A DNA stretch of 18,490 bases. It comes from CAYYVK01 sp964475145. GTDB lineage: Archaea; Aenigmatarchaeota; Aenigmatarchaeia; CG10238-14; SCSR01. The stretch spans positions 1 through 18,490 of the forward strand of contig CAYYVK010000012.1 in assembly GCA_964475145.1 (NCBI GenBank), given 5' to 3'. Shown in pieces: positions 1-7,299 of the stretch. The notes beneath the pieces are model-generated. The model was not told where the DNA came from. It saw only the letters and a list, made by a program, of their open reading frames with translations, and searched no databases. The position numbers and the translations under genes were made by a program. Every line of letters begins with the position of its first letter. The first letter of the stretch is position 1.

Positions 1-53
1 AGACCGTTATAGATGAAGACGTAAGGCTTGCAAGAAAAAAACTTGGAATTTAA
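1..53 (+). CDS. Archaeal histone, C-terminal fragment (cut by window edge)
   Basis: The third reading frame is open from the window edge to a TAA at 51-53 and encodes 16 residues, TVIDEDVRLARKKLGI. The pattern T-V-x-x-E-D-V-x-L-A-x-K resembles the last helix of archaeal histones, where a segment like KTVTxEDVKLA closes the histone fold. The stop lies one base before the ATG of the RPA gene, so the two are probably co-transcribed. Only the tail is visible, so the identification rests on a short motif. Another histone-fold protein is possible, and a chance open frame cannot be excluded. Confidence 0.5.
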   Translation, partial: TVIDEDVRLARKKLGI

Positions 54-54
54 C

Positions 55-1050
55 ATGGGTCTAGAAGATATAATCGAGCTAATAATAAAGAAAACTAGCT
101 TACCAAAAGAAGAAATTATACAAAAAATAGAAGAGAAGTACGAAGAACTTTCCGGTCTAGTAACAAAAGAGGGCGCAGCTTACATAGTAGCTAGAAGCTT
201 TGGAGTTGAATTACCGAGTGCAGTTAGAGGATTACAAATGAAAAATATTTTACCTGGAATGAGAAACCTAAACGTGGTAGGAAGAGTTTTTAAGATATCA
301 CCAATAAACGAGTTTGTGAGGTCAGACGGACAACCAGGCAAAGTGGCGAACTTGTACATAGGTGATAACTCTTACTATGTTAAAGTTCCTTTGTGGAACG
401 ATCAAACTTCTATAGTTTCTGAAAGTTTAATAAAAGTGGGTGATGTTGTCCAGCTAGTCAATGGAATGGCTAGAGAAAGTATATTTGGAGATGTGGAGAT
501 CGTTCTTGGAAGATACGGAAGTATAAGAACTTTAGAAGGCGATTTTGACATTCCAAGTGCGGAAGAGCTTGAAAGGAGGTACTTTGGGAATTCTGTAAAA
601 AGAATGCGAATAGCAGAAGCTACGCCTGGAAAGTGTGAGATAAAAGGAATTATTGTTCAAGTGTTTAAAGGGAAGTATGTTTTTGAGGTGTGTCCTGTTT
701 GTGGTTCTGCCTTAGAAAATAATAAGTGCTCAGAGCATGGGCCTGTACAGGCTTTACATGCTCTTGTGATTTCTACTGTAATAGACGATGGGAGCGGTAA
801 CATAAGAGCAGTTTTTTTCAGGAACACAGCTGAAAGACTGATAGAAAGAAGCGCGGAAGAGCTTTTTAAGCTTGAGCTTGAAAAGAGGCATGAATTAGTT
901 CAAAAAATTTTGGGCAGAGAGCTTGTACTTACTGGTAGGATTAGAAAGAACATAAGGTTTGATAGATTGGAGTTTTTCGTCGATGATTTTAAAGATTTAG
1001 ACGTGCTAGAAGAATGCAAGAAAATTTTAAGTACTAATGGGGGTATATAG
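55..1050 (+). CDS. rpa: Replication protein A (single-stranded DNA-binding protein, RPA41-like)
   Basis: This 331-residue protein binds and protects single-stranded DNA in replication, repair and RadA-driven recombination. An N-terminal helical region (about 1-65) is followed by an OB-fold (about 70-155, including 'NVVGRVFKI' and 'VKVPLWND'). A second OB-fold region (about 190-300) carries a zinc-finger-like C-x2-C-x8-C-x2-H cluster at C213, C216, C225 and H228, as in euryarchaeal RPA. ATG at 55 is preferred over an in-frame TTG at 28, because the TTG lies inside the preceding histone-like frame whose stop is at 51-53. RadA follows 41 bases downstream, a functionally matched neighbour. Confidence 0.9.
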   Translation: MGLEDIIELIIKKTSLPKEEIIQKIEEKYEELSGLVTKEGAAYIVARSFGVELPSAVRGLQMKNILPGMRNLNVVGRVFKISPINEFVRSDGQPGKVANLYIGDNSYYVKVPLWNDQTSIVSESLIKVGDVVQLVNGMARESIFGDVEIVLGRYGSIRTLEGDFDIPSAEELERRYFGNSVKRMRIAEATPGKCEIKGIIVQVFKGKYVFEVCPVCGSALENNKCSEHGPVQALHALVISTVIDDGSGNIRAVFFRNTAERLIERSAEELFKLELEKRHELVQKILGRELVLTGRIRKNIRFDRLEFFVDDFKDLDVLEECKKILSTNGGI

Positions 1051-1052
1051 GA

Positions 1053-1063
1053 TATATTTAAAT
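1053..1063 (+). promoter_or_regulatory. TATA-like box upstream of radA
   Basis: The AT-only stretch TATATTTAAAT lies in the 41-base gap between the RPA stop and the radA ATG at 1092. Its centre is about 34 bases before the ATG. Archaeal transcription usually starts about 25 bases after the TATA centre, which predicts a short leader of under 10 bases. No convincing upstream BRE was assigned. Confidence 0.5.
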
Positions 1064-1091
1064 CTGTACCTGAAAATTATAGGTAGATAGT

Positions 1092-2039
1092 ATGGCAAAA
1101 AAGGAGATAGTTCTGGAGGATATACCTGGAGTAGGAGAAAAGATAGCCGAAAAGCTAAGGGAGGTTGGATATACAGATCCAATGGCAATAGCAGTTACTT
1201 CACCAGGTGAGCTTGCGGCAATAGCAGAAATAGGGGAAGGTCAAGCAGCAAAGATAATCCGTGCAGTTAGAGAGCTTTTGGAAGTTGGGCTAGAGACTGC
1301 AGACAAGGTTTATGAGAGAAAGTTGGAAATGAAAAGAATAACAACAGGGTCGAAAAGCTTGGACAAGCTTATAGGTGGTGGCATACCAACTCAAGCAATA
1401 ACTGAGGCATACGGAGCTTACGGCTCATCAAAAACACAGCTAGCTTTCCAACTTTCTGTAAACGTTCAACTACCAGAAGACAAAGGCGGCTTGAATAAGG
1501 GATGTGTTTTTATCGACACGGAAAATACCTTCTCACCTTCTCGTATAATTTCTATGGCAAAAGCTAAGGGTTTGGACGAGAATAAAGTTTTGAAGAACAT
1601 ATATGTCACGAGAGCTTACAATAGCGAGCATCAGATATTTCTGGTAGAGAAACTACCAGAGAGTATAGACTTGAATAAAATTGGCCTAGTGGTTATAGAT
1701 TCTCTTACAAGCCACTTCCGTGCTGACTTTGTTGGAAGAGGAGAGCTTGCAGAAAGGCAGCAAAAGCTTAACAAACATTTGCACCAGCTCCAGAGAATTG
1801 CGGATGCTTTTAACTTGGCAATATACGTAACAAACCAAGTTATGGCAGACCCTTCTGTTCTTTTTGGCGACCCTACAAAGGCAGTTGGCGGCCATGTTTT
1901 AAGTCATATGTCTTACTTAAGGCTTTACTTGAGAAGAGGGAAAGAAGGAACAAGAGTAGCAAGAGTGGTGGATGCTCCGGACTTGCCTGAAGGAGAAGCA
2001 GTTTTCAAGATTACTGAGAATGGAATTGCAGATGTTTAA
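1092..2039 (+). CDS. radA: DNA repair and recombination protein RadA
   Basis: This 315-residue RecA/Rad51-family recombinase forms filaments on single-stranded DNA and catalyses strand exchange. Residues 1-60 form a helix-hairpin-helix DNA-binding domain ('DIPGVGEKIAEKL', 'AEIGEGQAAKI'). The ATPase core starts near residue 80 ('ITTGSKSLDKLIGGGIPT'). Walker B is 'GLVVIDSLTSHFR' (D203), and the catalytic Glu is in 'DTENTF' (E144). The L2 region 'FGDPTKAVGGHVL' and the C-terminal 'LRRGKEGTRVARVVDAPDLPEGEAVF' region are typical. The oddity is the P-loop: residues 108-115 read GAYGSSKT, with Ser113 where the GxxxxGKT consensus has Gly and Ala109 where most family members have Glu. The rest of the protein looks intact, so it is probably functional. 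Confidence 0.95.
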   Translation: MAKKEIVLEDIPGVGEKIAEKLREVGYTDPMAIAVTSPGELAAIAEIGEGQAAKIIRAVRELLEVGLETADKVYERKLEMKRITTGSKSLDKLIGGGIPTQAITEAYGAYGSSKTQLAFQLSVNVQLPEDKGGLNKGCVFIDTENTFSPSRIISMAKAKGLDENKVLKNIYVTRAYNSEHQIFLVEKLPESIDLNKIGLVVIDSLTSHFRADFVGRGELAERQQKLNKHLHQLQRIADAFNLAIYVTNQVMADPSVLFGDPTKAVGGHVLSHMSYLRLYLRRGKEGTRVARVVDAPDLPEGEAVFKITENGIADV

Positions 2040-2060
2040 ACTATCCAACTAAGATAATTT

Positions 2061-2684
2061 ATGAAAGTTTTGTACAGGGGTGCAGAAAGCCTAATATATT
2101 TAGGCGAGTTTGAGGGCGAGACAGTAATAGTTAAAGAAAGGCTGAAAAAGTCTTATAGAATAGAGCAGATAGATAGCAAGCTTAGGAAGTACAGAACAAG
2201 GATGGAAGTGAAGCTTTTAACAGAAGCAAGAAAAGTTGGGGTTTTCACTCCTAGGATAATTTTTGTTGATGAAGAAAAAGGCAAAATATACATGGAGTAC
2301 ATAGAAGGGAAAAGAGTTAAAGAACTCCTTGAGTCTGCAGAAAAATCAATCATCAAGAAAGTATGCTTCCAGATAGGGTCTTCTGTTGGCAAGCTTCACT
2401 CAGCTGGTATAGTTCATGGTGATTTAACCACTTCTAACATGATATTGAAGGACGGAAATCTTTATTTCATAGACTTTGGACTTGGAGAATTTTCCAGTAG
2501 AATAGAAGATCAAGGTATTGACTTAAACTTGTTACAAGAAGCTATAAGAGCCACACATTTCAAGCTTTTAAAGTTTTGTTGGTCAAATATAGTTAAAGGC
2601 TATAAAAGAGAATATAGATTTGCAGACAAGGTTTTGGAAAGGGTGGTAGAAATTGAAAAACGTGGTAGGTACATGGCTAGGTAA
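2061..2684 (+). CDS. bud32: KEOPS complex protein kinase/ATPase Bud32
   Basis: This 207-residue atypical small kinase is the Bud32 subunit of KEOPS, which makes the t6A37 modification on ANN-decoding tRNAs together with Kae1. Visible features are the ATP-anchoring Lys in 'VIVKERLKKSYR', the catalytic loop 'HGDLTTSNMIL', the metal-binding 'DFGLGEF', the Bud32 signature region 'EDQGIDLNLL' (commonly EDKAVDL), and the basic C-terminal tail 'RGRYMAR'. It is a stand-alone gene; in many archaea Bud32 is fused to Kae1, and no Kae1 lies in this window. It starts 21 bases after radA. Its last 32 bases overlap the next gene, suggesting co-transcription. Confidence 0.92.
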   Translation: MKVLYRGAESLIYLGEFEGETVIVKERLKKSYRIEQIDSKLRKYRTRMEVKLLTEARKVGVFTPRIIFVDEEKGKIYMEYIEGKRVKELLESAEKSIIKKVCFQIGSSVGKLHSAGIVHGDLTTSNMILKDGNLYFIDFGLGEFSSRIEDQGIDLNLLQEAIRATHFKLLKFCWSNIVKGYKREYRFADKVLERVVEIEKRGRYMAR

Positions 2685-2898
2685 GCTGAAAGGAAAGGAT
2701 AAGTTTGAAACTGCAGAGAACTGCTCAATCCTAAGCATACTTATAGGTGCAATACTCGTCTCTCTTGGAATTGGCTTGACAACAATAACACCTAAAGGTC
2801 TGCCTGCAATCCTTGCCATGCTCGGAAGTTTCGTTGCTTTTTTCTCTACAGTTGCTTTAATTCTTCTCTGGCTTGTTAAAGAATTCTTGGGTGGTTAG
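2653..2898 (+). CDS. Small two-helix membrane protein, function unknown
   Basis: This 81-residue protein is not one I recognise. A short basic N-terminus ('GKLKGKDKF') leads to two predicted membrane helices, about 26-46 and 54-77, joined by a short loop ('TPKGLP'). The TTG start at 2653 is chosen because a GGTGGT Shine-Dalgarno-like run sits at 2642-2647; GTG at 2662 is the alternative. It overlaps the end of bud32 by 32 bases in another frame, and S15 begins two bases after its stop, so it lies inside the translation operon. A coding role is supported by this tight packing and by the two clean hydrophobic segments. Confidence 0.65.
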   Translation: MKNVVGTWLGKLKGKDKFETAENCSILSILIGAILVSLGIGLTTITPKGLPAILAMLGSFVAFFSTVALILLWLVKEFLGG

Positions 2899-2900
2899 TC

Positions 2901-3356
2901 ATGGGGAGAATGTACAGTAGAGGAAAAGGGAAGTCAAGAAGCCATAAACCACCTGTCAAAATAGTTCCTAAATGGCTTAGAGGGCAGAAAGCTAGAGTGG
3001 AAGAGCTGGTAGTAGAACTAGCAAAAAAATACAATTCTGCAATGATAGGAACTATCTTGAGAGATCAGTATGGAGTACCGGATGTAAAAGTTGTTACTGG
3101 GAAGAGCATAGTCCAAATAATGAAGGAGCACAATTTATATCCAGAATTTCCTGAAGATTTGCTAAACCTTTTTAGACGTGCTGTGAACTTGTACGAGCAC
3201 CTAAAAGCACACAAGGGAGATAAAAGGTCTAAGCACGCATTTGAAAACTTAGAGTCAAAGATAAGAAGATTGATAAAATACTATAAGAGGGAGAAGAGAA
3301 TACCTTCCGACTTTGTTTACGATATAGAAAAGGTAAGGTTAATAGTACAAAAGTGA
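2901..3356 (+). CDS. rps15: 30S ribosomal protein S15 (archaeal/eukaryotic S15P/S13e type)
   Basis: This 151-residue primary rRNA-binding protein of the small subunit has the length and N-terminal extension of the archaeal/eukaryotic form rather than the roughly 89-residue bacterial form. The N-terminus 'MGRMYSRGKGKSRSHKP' is characteristic. So are the internal 'AMIGTILRDQYGVPDVK' and the helical C-terminal part with 'HKGDKRSKHAFENLESKIRRLIKYYK'. A GGTGGT motif ends seven bases before the ATG. S15 next to an archaeal RecJ-like nuclease and S3Ae is a recurring archaeal arrangement, supporting all three calls. Confidence 0.96.
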   Translation: MGRMYSRGKGKSRSHKPPVKIVPKWLRGQKARVEELVVELAKKYNSAMIGTILRDQYGVPDVKVVTGKSIVQIMKEHNLYPEFPEDLLNLFRRAVNLYEHLKAHKGDKRSKHAFENLESKIRRLIKYYKREKRIPSDFVYDIEKVRLIVQK

Positions 3357-3360
3357 TAGC

Positions 3361-4728
3361 TTGTTCTTAGAAGAAGTTTCTAAAATATCATCAAGCATTA
3401 AGAATGTGATAAGAAAAAAGATAGTTAAGATTATTGCTCAATTCGATGCAGACGGACTTGCTTCAGCTGCCATTTTTTCCAAGATGCTTTTGAGAGAAGG
3501 CTTAAACTTTGAGCTGAGAATAGTAAAACAACTTACACCAGAAGAAATTGATAGATTGAGTGTAGATAAGGAAAAGTTTTTAGTTTTTTTGGATTGTGGT
3601 AGTGGTCAGTTGGACAAGATTAAAGAACTTTTAGAAACTACTAACGTCCTTGTTATTGACCATCACTTACCAATAGATTACAAACACAAGAACTTGTTCC
3701 ATATAAATCCACTTCTTTTTGGTGAAAATGAATTATCAACTTCTTTAATCACTTACATCTTTGCTAAATTTTTTGATCAAAAAAATACAGACTTAGTAGA
3801 TCTTGCAATAATAGGAGCTATAGGAGATGCTCAAGATGAGGACCCGAACTTTCTGGAGAATTTAAAAAGGTTTATTCCAGAAGAGGAGTTATCAGCAAAA
3901 GTTTCTATAACAAAAGGAATAAAGATATACGGAAGAAACACAAGACCAATCTTCAGATCTCTTGCTTATACGTTTGACCCATTCATACCAGGTATATCTG
4001 GTTCAGAATCTAATGCAATTCAGTTTTTGGCAGACATAGGAATACCTTTGAAAGAAGGCGACGAATGGAGGACTTTAAACGATCTTAGCATAGAAGAGCA
4101 AAGAAAGTTGGCTTCAGCTATAGTTCTAGAGCGTTTAAACTTGTCAAGTAGCGTAGAAGAAATTTTTGGGAACGTTTACACTCTTTTAGGATATCCCTCA
4201 GAGTTTCAGGATGTTCAAGAGCTATCTACTGTTATAAACGCATGCTCCAGGCTTGGAAGTCCTGAAACAGGTTTCAGAATTTGCTTAGGAGATTTCTCTA
4301 TCATGGAAAAGACGAAAGAGTTTTTAGAAGAGTATAGAAAAATAATTAGTGATGCAATTTCTTTTATCAAAGGAACCCAACTGTCAAAGGAAAATGCTAA
4401 CTTTTTTGTTGCTGGAAACAACATAAGTGATACTCTTATAGGTGTAGTAGTCTCAGTTGCTTTGCGGTCTAACCTTATAGATAGGGAAAAACCTGTTTTC
4501 GGTCTTGCAGATTTTGATGAAAAAACAGTAAAAGTTTCTGGAAGAGTTTTTAGAGATTTGAACGTTGATTTGGCGCAAGTTTTAGCTAAAGCGGCAGCCA
4601 TGGTCGGAGGATGGGGCGGTGGACACAAGTACGCAGCAGGAGCATTTATACCAAAAGGAAAAGAAAAAGAATTTATCGAGGTAGTAAATAATTTGCTGAG
4701 TGAGATAAATGCCAGTAAAGAAAGTTAA
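3361..4728 (+). CDS. recJ: Archaeal RecJ-like DHH-family nuclease (GAN type)
   Basis: This 455-residue DHH phosphoesterase corresponds to the archaeal RecJ/GINS-associated nuclease (GAN) group, which degrades single-stranded DNA or RNA and associates with the replication complex. Motif I is 'QFDADGLAS' (27-35), motif II 'LDCGSGQLD' (D78), motif III 'IDHH' (D100-H102) and motif IV 'IGAIGDAQDEDPN' (D156). The DHHA1 domain ends in 'WGGGHKYAAGAF' (GGGH 419-422). The TTG start at 3361 follows an SD-like GTGAT that overlaps the S15 stop. One oddity is Gln27, where archaeal relatives usually have the His of H-x-D-x-D-G. The gene overlaps S3Ae by 20 bases. Nuclease versus nanoRNase activity cannot be settled by sequence alone. 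Confidence 0.88.
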   Translation: MFLEEVSKISSSIKNVIRKKIVKIIAQFDADGLASAAIFSKMLLREGLNFELRIVKQLTPEEIDRLSVDKEKFLVFLDCGSGQLDKIKELLETTNVLVIDHHLPIDYKHKNLFHINPLLFGENELSTSLITYIFAKFFDQKNTDLVDLAIIGAIGDAQDEDPNFLENLKRFIPEEELSAKVSITKGIKIYGRNTRPIFRSLAYTFDPFIPGISGSESNAIQFLADIGIPLKEGDEWRTLNDLSIEEQRKLASAIVLERLNLSSSVEEIFGNVYTLLGYPSEFQDVQELSTVINACSRLGSPETGFRICLGDFSIMEKTKEFLEEYRKIISDAISFIKGTQLSKENANFFVAGNNISDTLIGVVVSVALRSNLIDREKPVFGLADFDEKTVKVSGRVFRDLNVDLAQVLAKAAAMVGGWGGGHKYAAGAFIPKGKEKEFIEVVNNLLSEINASKES

Positions 4729-5260
4729 GGAATGGATCAAAGTAGTAGCGCCTCAAGCTTTTGAAGAGAAAGGGATAGGCAAGCTTTTAGTTTCTGAGGA
4801 AAAGAATGCAATAGGGAGAAGAATTATGGTGAATGCGTTAGAGTTAACAAACAATCCTAACAAGTACTATCTTAACTTCTTTTTCAGAGTTGTCAAAATA
4901 GAGAATGATACAGCTTACACAGAGTTCGATGGGTTTGAATGTACACGTGATTATATTTCCCGCATGGTATTACACAAAGTTAAAAGGATGGATTTGGTTC
5001 AAGATATTCTCACAAAGGATGGAGTTAAGCTTAGGGTTAAAAGTTTATTGGTTGCACAAAAAGGAATAGGAGAGAAGTGTAAGAAGCTGATGAAGAAGAA
5101 GGCAGCAGAAATGATTCTTGAGTTTGTGCAGAATTCAACAGTAGGAGATTTTTTGAGTAAGATCGTGACCGACGAGATGAAGAACAGAATTTTCCAAGAA
5201 TTGAGAAAGATATATCCCTTGAGATACTTTGAAGTAAGAAAAGTGGAGGTGCTTAGATAA
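4709..5260 (+). CDS. rps3ae: 30S ribosomal protein S3Ae (S1e)
   Basis: This 183-residue ribosomal protein is found only in archaea and eukaryotes. The family signature is clear: 'VKEWIKVVAPQAFEEKGIGKLL', the central 'YTEFDGFECTRDYISRMV' with nearby basic residues, and the C-terminal 'EVRKVEVLR'. The ATG lies inside the end of the RecJ-like gene, overlapping by 20 bases, so translation is probably coupled. Its stop codon region overlaps the stop of the convergent protease gene by 8 bases. Confidence 0.94.
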   Translation: MPVKKVKEWIKVVAPQAFEEKGIGKLLVSEEKNAIGRRIMVNALELTNNPNKYYLNFFFRVVKIENDTAYTEFDGFECTRDYISRMVLHKVKRMDLVQDILTKDGVKLRVKSLLVAQKGIGEKCKKLMKKKAAEMILEFVQNSTVGDFLSKIVTDEMKNRIFQELRKIYPLRYFEVRKVEVLR

Positions 5261-6401
5261 AAAGTCTGGCTGCATAGATAACAAACAAGTTAAAAATTAT
5301 TAATACAAGGATTATTCCTTCTAATACCCTCATTATAATTCTATGTTGGGCAAACTTTTTCTTGAATATTTCTTCATACATTAAACCACCATCCAAAGGT
5401 CTAATGGGTAGCATGTTAAAAATTCCTACCCCAATGTTAAATATAAGAAGCCAGAAAAGAAGGTTGAGCCAAGTTTGAATCCCAGAGATAACAGAAGCTG
5501 GAACATAGCCAGAGAAAAGGAGCTTGTATTTATATACGTTTGTTAGGTTAGATATACCGATGAAAGGTAAAGTTCGGTTTTCCGGTCTTTCTACAGTTTT
5601 CAGCTTGAACTCGCCTTCGTCTGTGTAAAGCGTTATCTCTTTTCCAACAGTTAGGTTTTGCAAAAAATTGCTCAAGTCGCTAATGCTAGTTATTTTAGTT
5701 TCGTCTATCTTGTACAAAATCCCGCTCACACTAGCATTGTATGCTGGCGTTCCTGGTATTGTGGAACCAATTTTAACACCAACACTTTCTATGAACATGT
5801 TTACAACAGCTAAACTTCCAAGTGCTATTAGATAAACAAGAAAACCGACTATAAAATTGGAGAAGCTTCCTGCAGCGTATATCCTTAACTTTTCTTTAAA
5901 ACCAGCACTTTTTAATTTTTTAGCGTCAGGGTCTACAAAGGCACCAATCGGCAAAACAAGAAAAGTTACTATCCCATAGTTCCTTATAGGCACTTTTGCC
6001 AGTCTTGCGAACAAGGCATGCATGCTTTCATGGGCAGTAAGTACAACAAAGACGCAGACAATCCAATACCAGAAAGGAACGGAGATTACAGGACCTGGAT
6101 ACTTAAACTCTCCTACAGTTGGAAGTACTACTCCGAGAGAGGGCTGTAATTTTATTATACCAAAGAGTAAAAATCCTATGCTCGCAATACTCGTCGCTAA
6201 ACAAATTACAACAGAAGCATCTCCAACATTCTTCAAGAATTTTTCATTTTTCTTGACGAGAACCTCTATAGCTTTTATTCCATACGTCCATCTTCTTAGA
6301 ATAATTCCATACTGAAATTGAATGTTCTTCCTGTCTAAAAGTATGAGAGAACCAACAACTCCAAAGAATACAATTACTCCTATAATTTCTAAGCTAATCA
6401 T
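5253..6401 (-). CDS. Site-2-protease-like membrane zinc metallopeptidase (M50)
   Basis: This 382-residue integral membrane protease would cleave substrates within the membrane. The zinc motif HESMH (124-128) lies in a hydrophobic helix, and the second family motif 'NMLPIRPLDGG' (329-339) supplies the other metal ligand, Asp337. Between them is a soluble PDZ-like segment (about 203-280, 'VGVKIGSTIPGTPAYNASV') that probably gates substrate access. Five or more membrane helices are visible, including 1-22, 62-85, 108-140, 175-205 and 312-335. It starts 18 bases after the Trm5 stop, so the two are probably co-transcribed. The substrate is unknown; membrane-bound regulators and signal-peptide remnants are typical for the family. 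Confidence 0.88.
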   Translation of the reverse strand: MISLEIIGVIVFFGVVGSLILLDRKNIQFQYGIILRRWTYGIKAIEVLVKKNEKFLKNVGDASVVICLATSIASIGFLLFGIIKLQPSLGVVLPTVGEFKYPGPVISVPFWYWIVCVFVVLTAHESMHALFARLAKVPIRNYGIVTFLVLPIGAFVDPDAKKLKSAGFKEKLRIYAAGSFSNFIVGFLVYLIALGSLAVVNMFIESVGVKIGSTIPGTPAYNASVSGILYKIDETKITSISDLSNFLQNLTVGKEITLYTDEGEFKLKTVERPENRTLPFIGISNLTNVYKYKLLFSGYVPASVISGIQTWLNLLFWLLIFNIGVGIFNMLPIRPLDGGLMYEEIFKKKFAQHRIIMRVLEGIILVLIIFNLFVIYAARLFI

Positions 6402-6419
6402 AAATCAAAATTTATCTTT

Positions 6420-7259
6420 TCAACCATTTAATACTTCTAGCTCAATACAAACTTTAAATTTTCTTGGGGCATAAGGTAAAACTATCCTTTTTCCAATTAT
6501 TTTATACTTTTTAACAAATTTCTCCACGCTTTTTATAGCATTTTCATAAGGGTTTTCTTCTCCTCCCCAACTGTAGAAGTGGATATACCCAACTGGCTTC
6601 AAGCATTTTACAGCCAAATCTAAAAAACTTTCTCCTCCAAAAGGAAGAGGCATAACAATTCTGTCAAAAAACTTTTCATAATTTTTGCAAACTTCTCTCA
6701 CATCCCCTTCAATTAAGACTATTTTGTGAGAAAGCTTGTTTATCCTTACATTTTCTTCTGCATACTTATGAGCAATGCTATTAATTTCTATCCCATAAAC
6801 CTTTTCAACTTCTGGTTGAAACTTTGCTATTGCAATACAGTAAGGTCCAACTCCACTAAACATTACCAAAACTTTTTCACCAGGCTTAACTTGCTTTGCT
6901 ATTCTCATCCTTTCTTTTGCCTCTCTAGGCGAAAAGTAAACTTTCTGCGGGTCCAGTCTCAGGATATACCCATTTTCCTTGTGTAAAACTTCTGTGTTAG
7001 AATCACCAGCCACTAGTTCGAACTCTCTGAGTCTAAGCTCCCCTTTTCTTCCAGAAGCTTTTCTAAGAACACTCTTTACATTTTTGTTTAGCTTCATCAA
7101 AGCTTCTGCTATCAAAAACTTTTTCTCTTCCAACTCTTCCGGAATTTCTATAGTTGCAACAGCTTTTTCTCTAGAACCAATTATATCAAAACTACTTTTT
7201 ATTAGCTTTAATTCATCCTCACTCAGTTTACCTTTTAGCATTTCCTTCAACTTTCTCAT
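6420..7259 (-). CDS. trm5: tRNA (guanine(37)-N1)-methyltransferase Trm5
   Basis: This 279-residue SAM-dependent enzyme makes m1G37 next to the anticodon. The N-terminal part contains 'KLSEDELKLIKSSFDIIG' and 'IAEALMKLNKNVKSVLRK', as in archaeal Trm5. The middle contains 'GELRLREFELVAGD', 'HKENGYILRLDPQKVYFSPR' and the SAM loop 'VMFSGVGPYCIAIAK' (about 132-146). The C-terminus is 'LPYAPRKFKVCIELEV'. The motif usually written N-L-P reads M-P-L-P here (203-206). ATG at 7259 is chosen over an in-frame upstream ATG at 7325. The family N-terminus aligns from here, and the longer form would overlap the divergent gene that starts at 7300. The paralogous wyosine-pathway Taw2 is less likely. Confidence 0.87.
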   Translation of the reverse strand: MRKLKEMLKGKLSEDELKLIKSSFDIIGSREKAVATIEIPEELEEKKFLIAEALMKLNKNVKSVLRKASGRKGELRLREFELVAGDSNTEVLHKENGYILRLDPQKVYFSPREAKERMRIAKQVKPGEKVLVMFSGVGPYCIAIAKFQPEVEKVYGIEINSIAHKYAEENVRINKLSHKIVLIEGDVREVCKNYEKFFDRIVMPLPFGGESFLDLAVKCLKPVGYIHFYSWGGEENPYENAIKSVEKFVKKYKIIGKRIVLPYAPRKFKVCIELEVLNG

Positions 7260-7299
7260 ACTAAAATAACTATTTATCAAAAACAATATTTGTTTTGAG
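7260..7299. promoter_or_regulatory. Divergent promoter region between trm5 and the phosphoesterase gene
   Basis: This 40-base AT-rich gap separates two divergent starts. On the + strand TATTTATC (7271-7278) lies about 25 bases before the ATG at 7300, which predicts a leaderless mRNA. On the - strand AAATATTG (complement of 7284-7291) lies about 28 bases before the ATG at 7259, again predicting little or no leader. No Shine-Dalgarno sequence is evident for either gene, consistent with leaderless initiation. Confidence 0.45.

Noticed and set aside
28..54. A TTG start at 28 giving RPA nine extra residues
   Set aside because: This segment lies inside the upstream histone-like frame, which stops at 51-53; the ATG at 55 follows directly and matches the family N-terminus better.
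4215..4628. 137-residue open frame on the - strand inside the RecJ-like gene
   Set aside because: Low-complexity Ser/Thr/Pro/Lys composition and full overlap with a conserved gene mark it as an antisense shadow.
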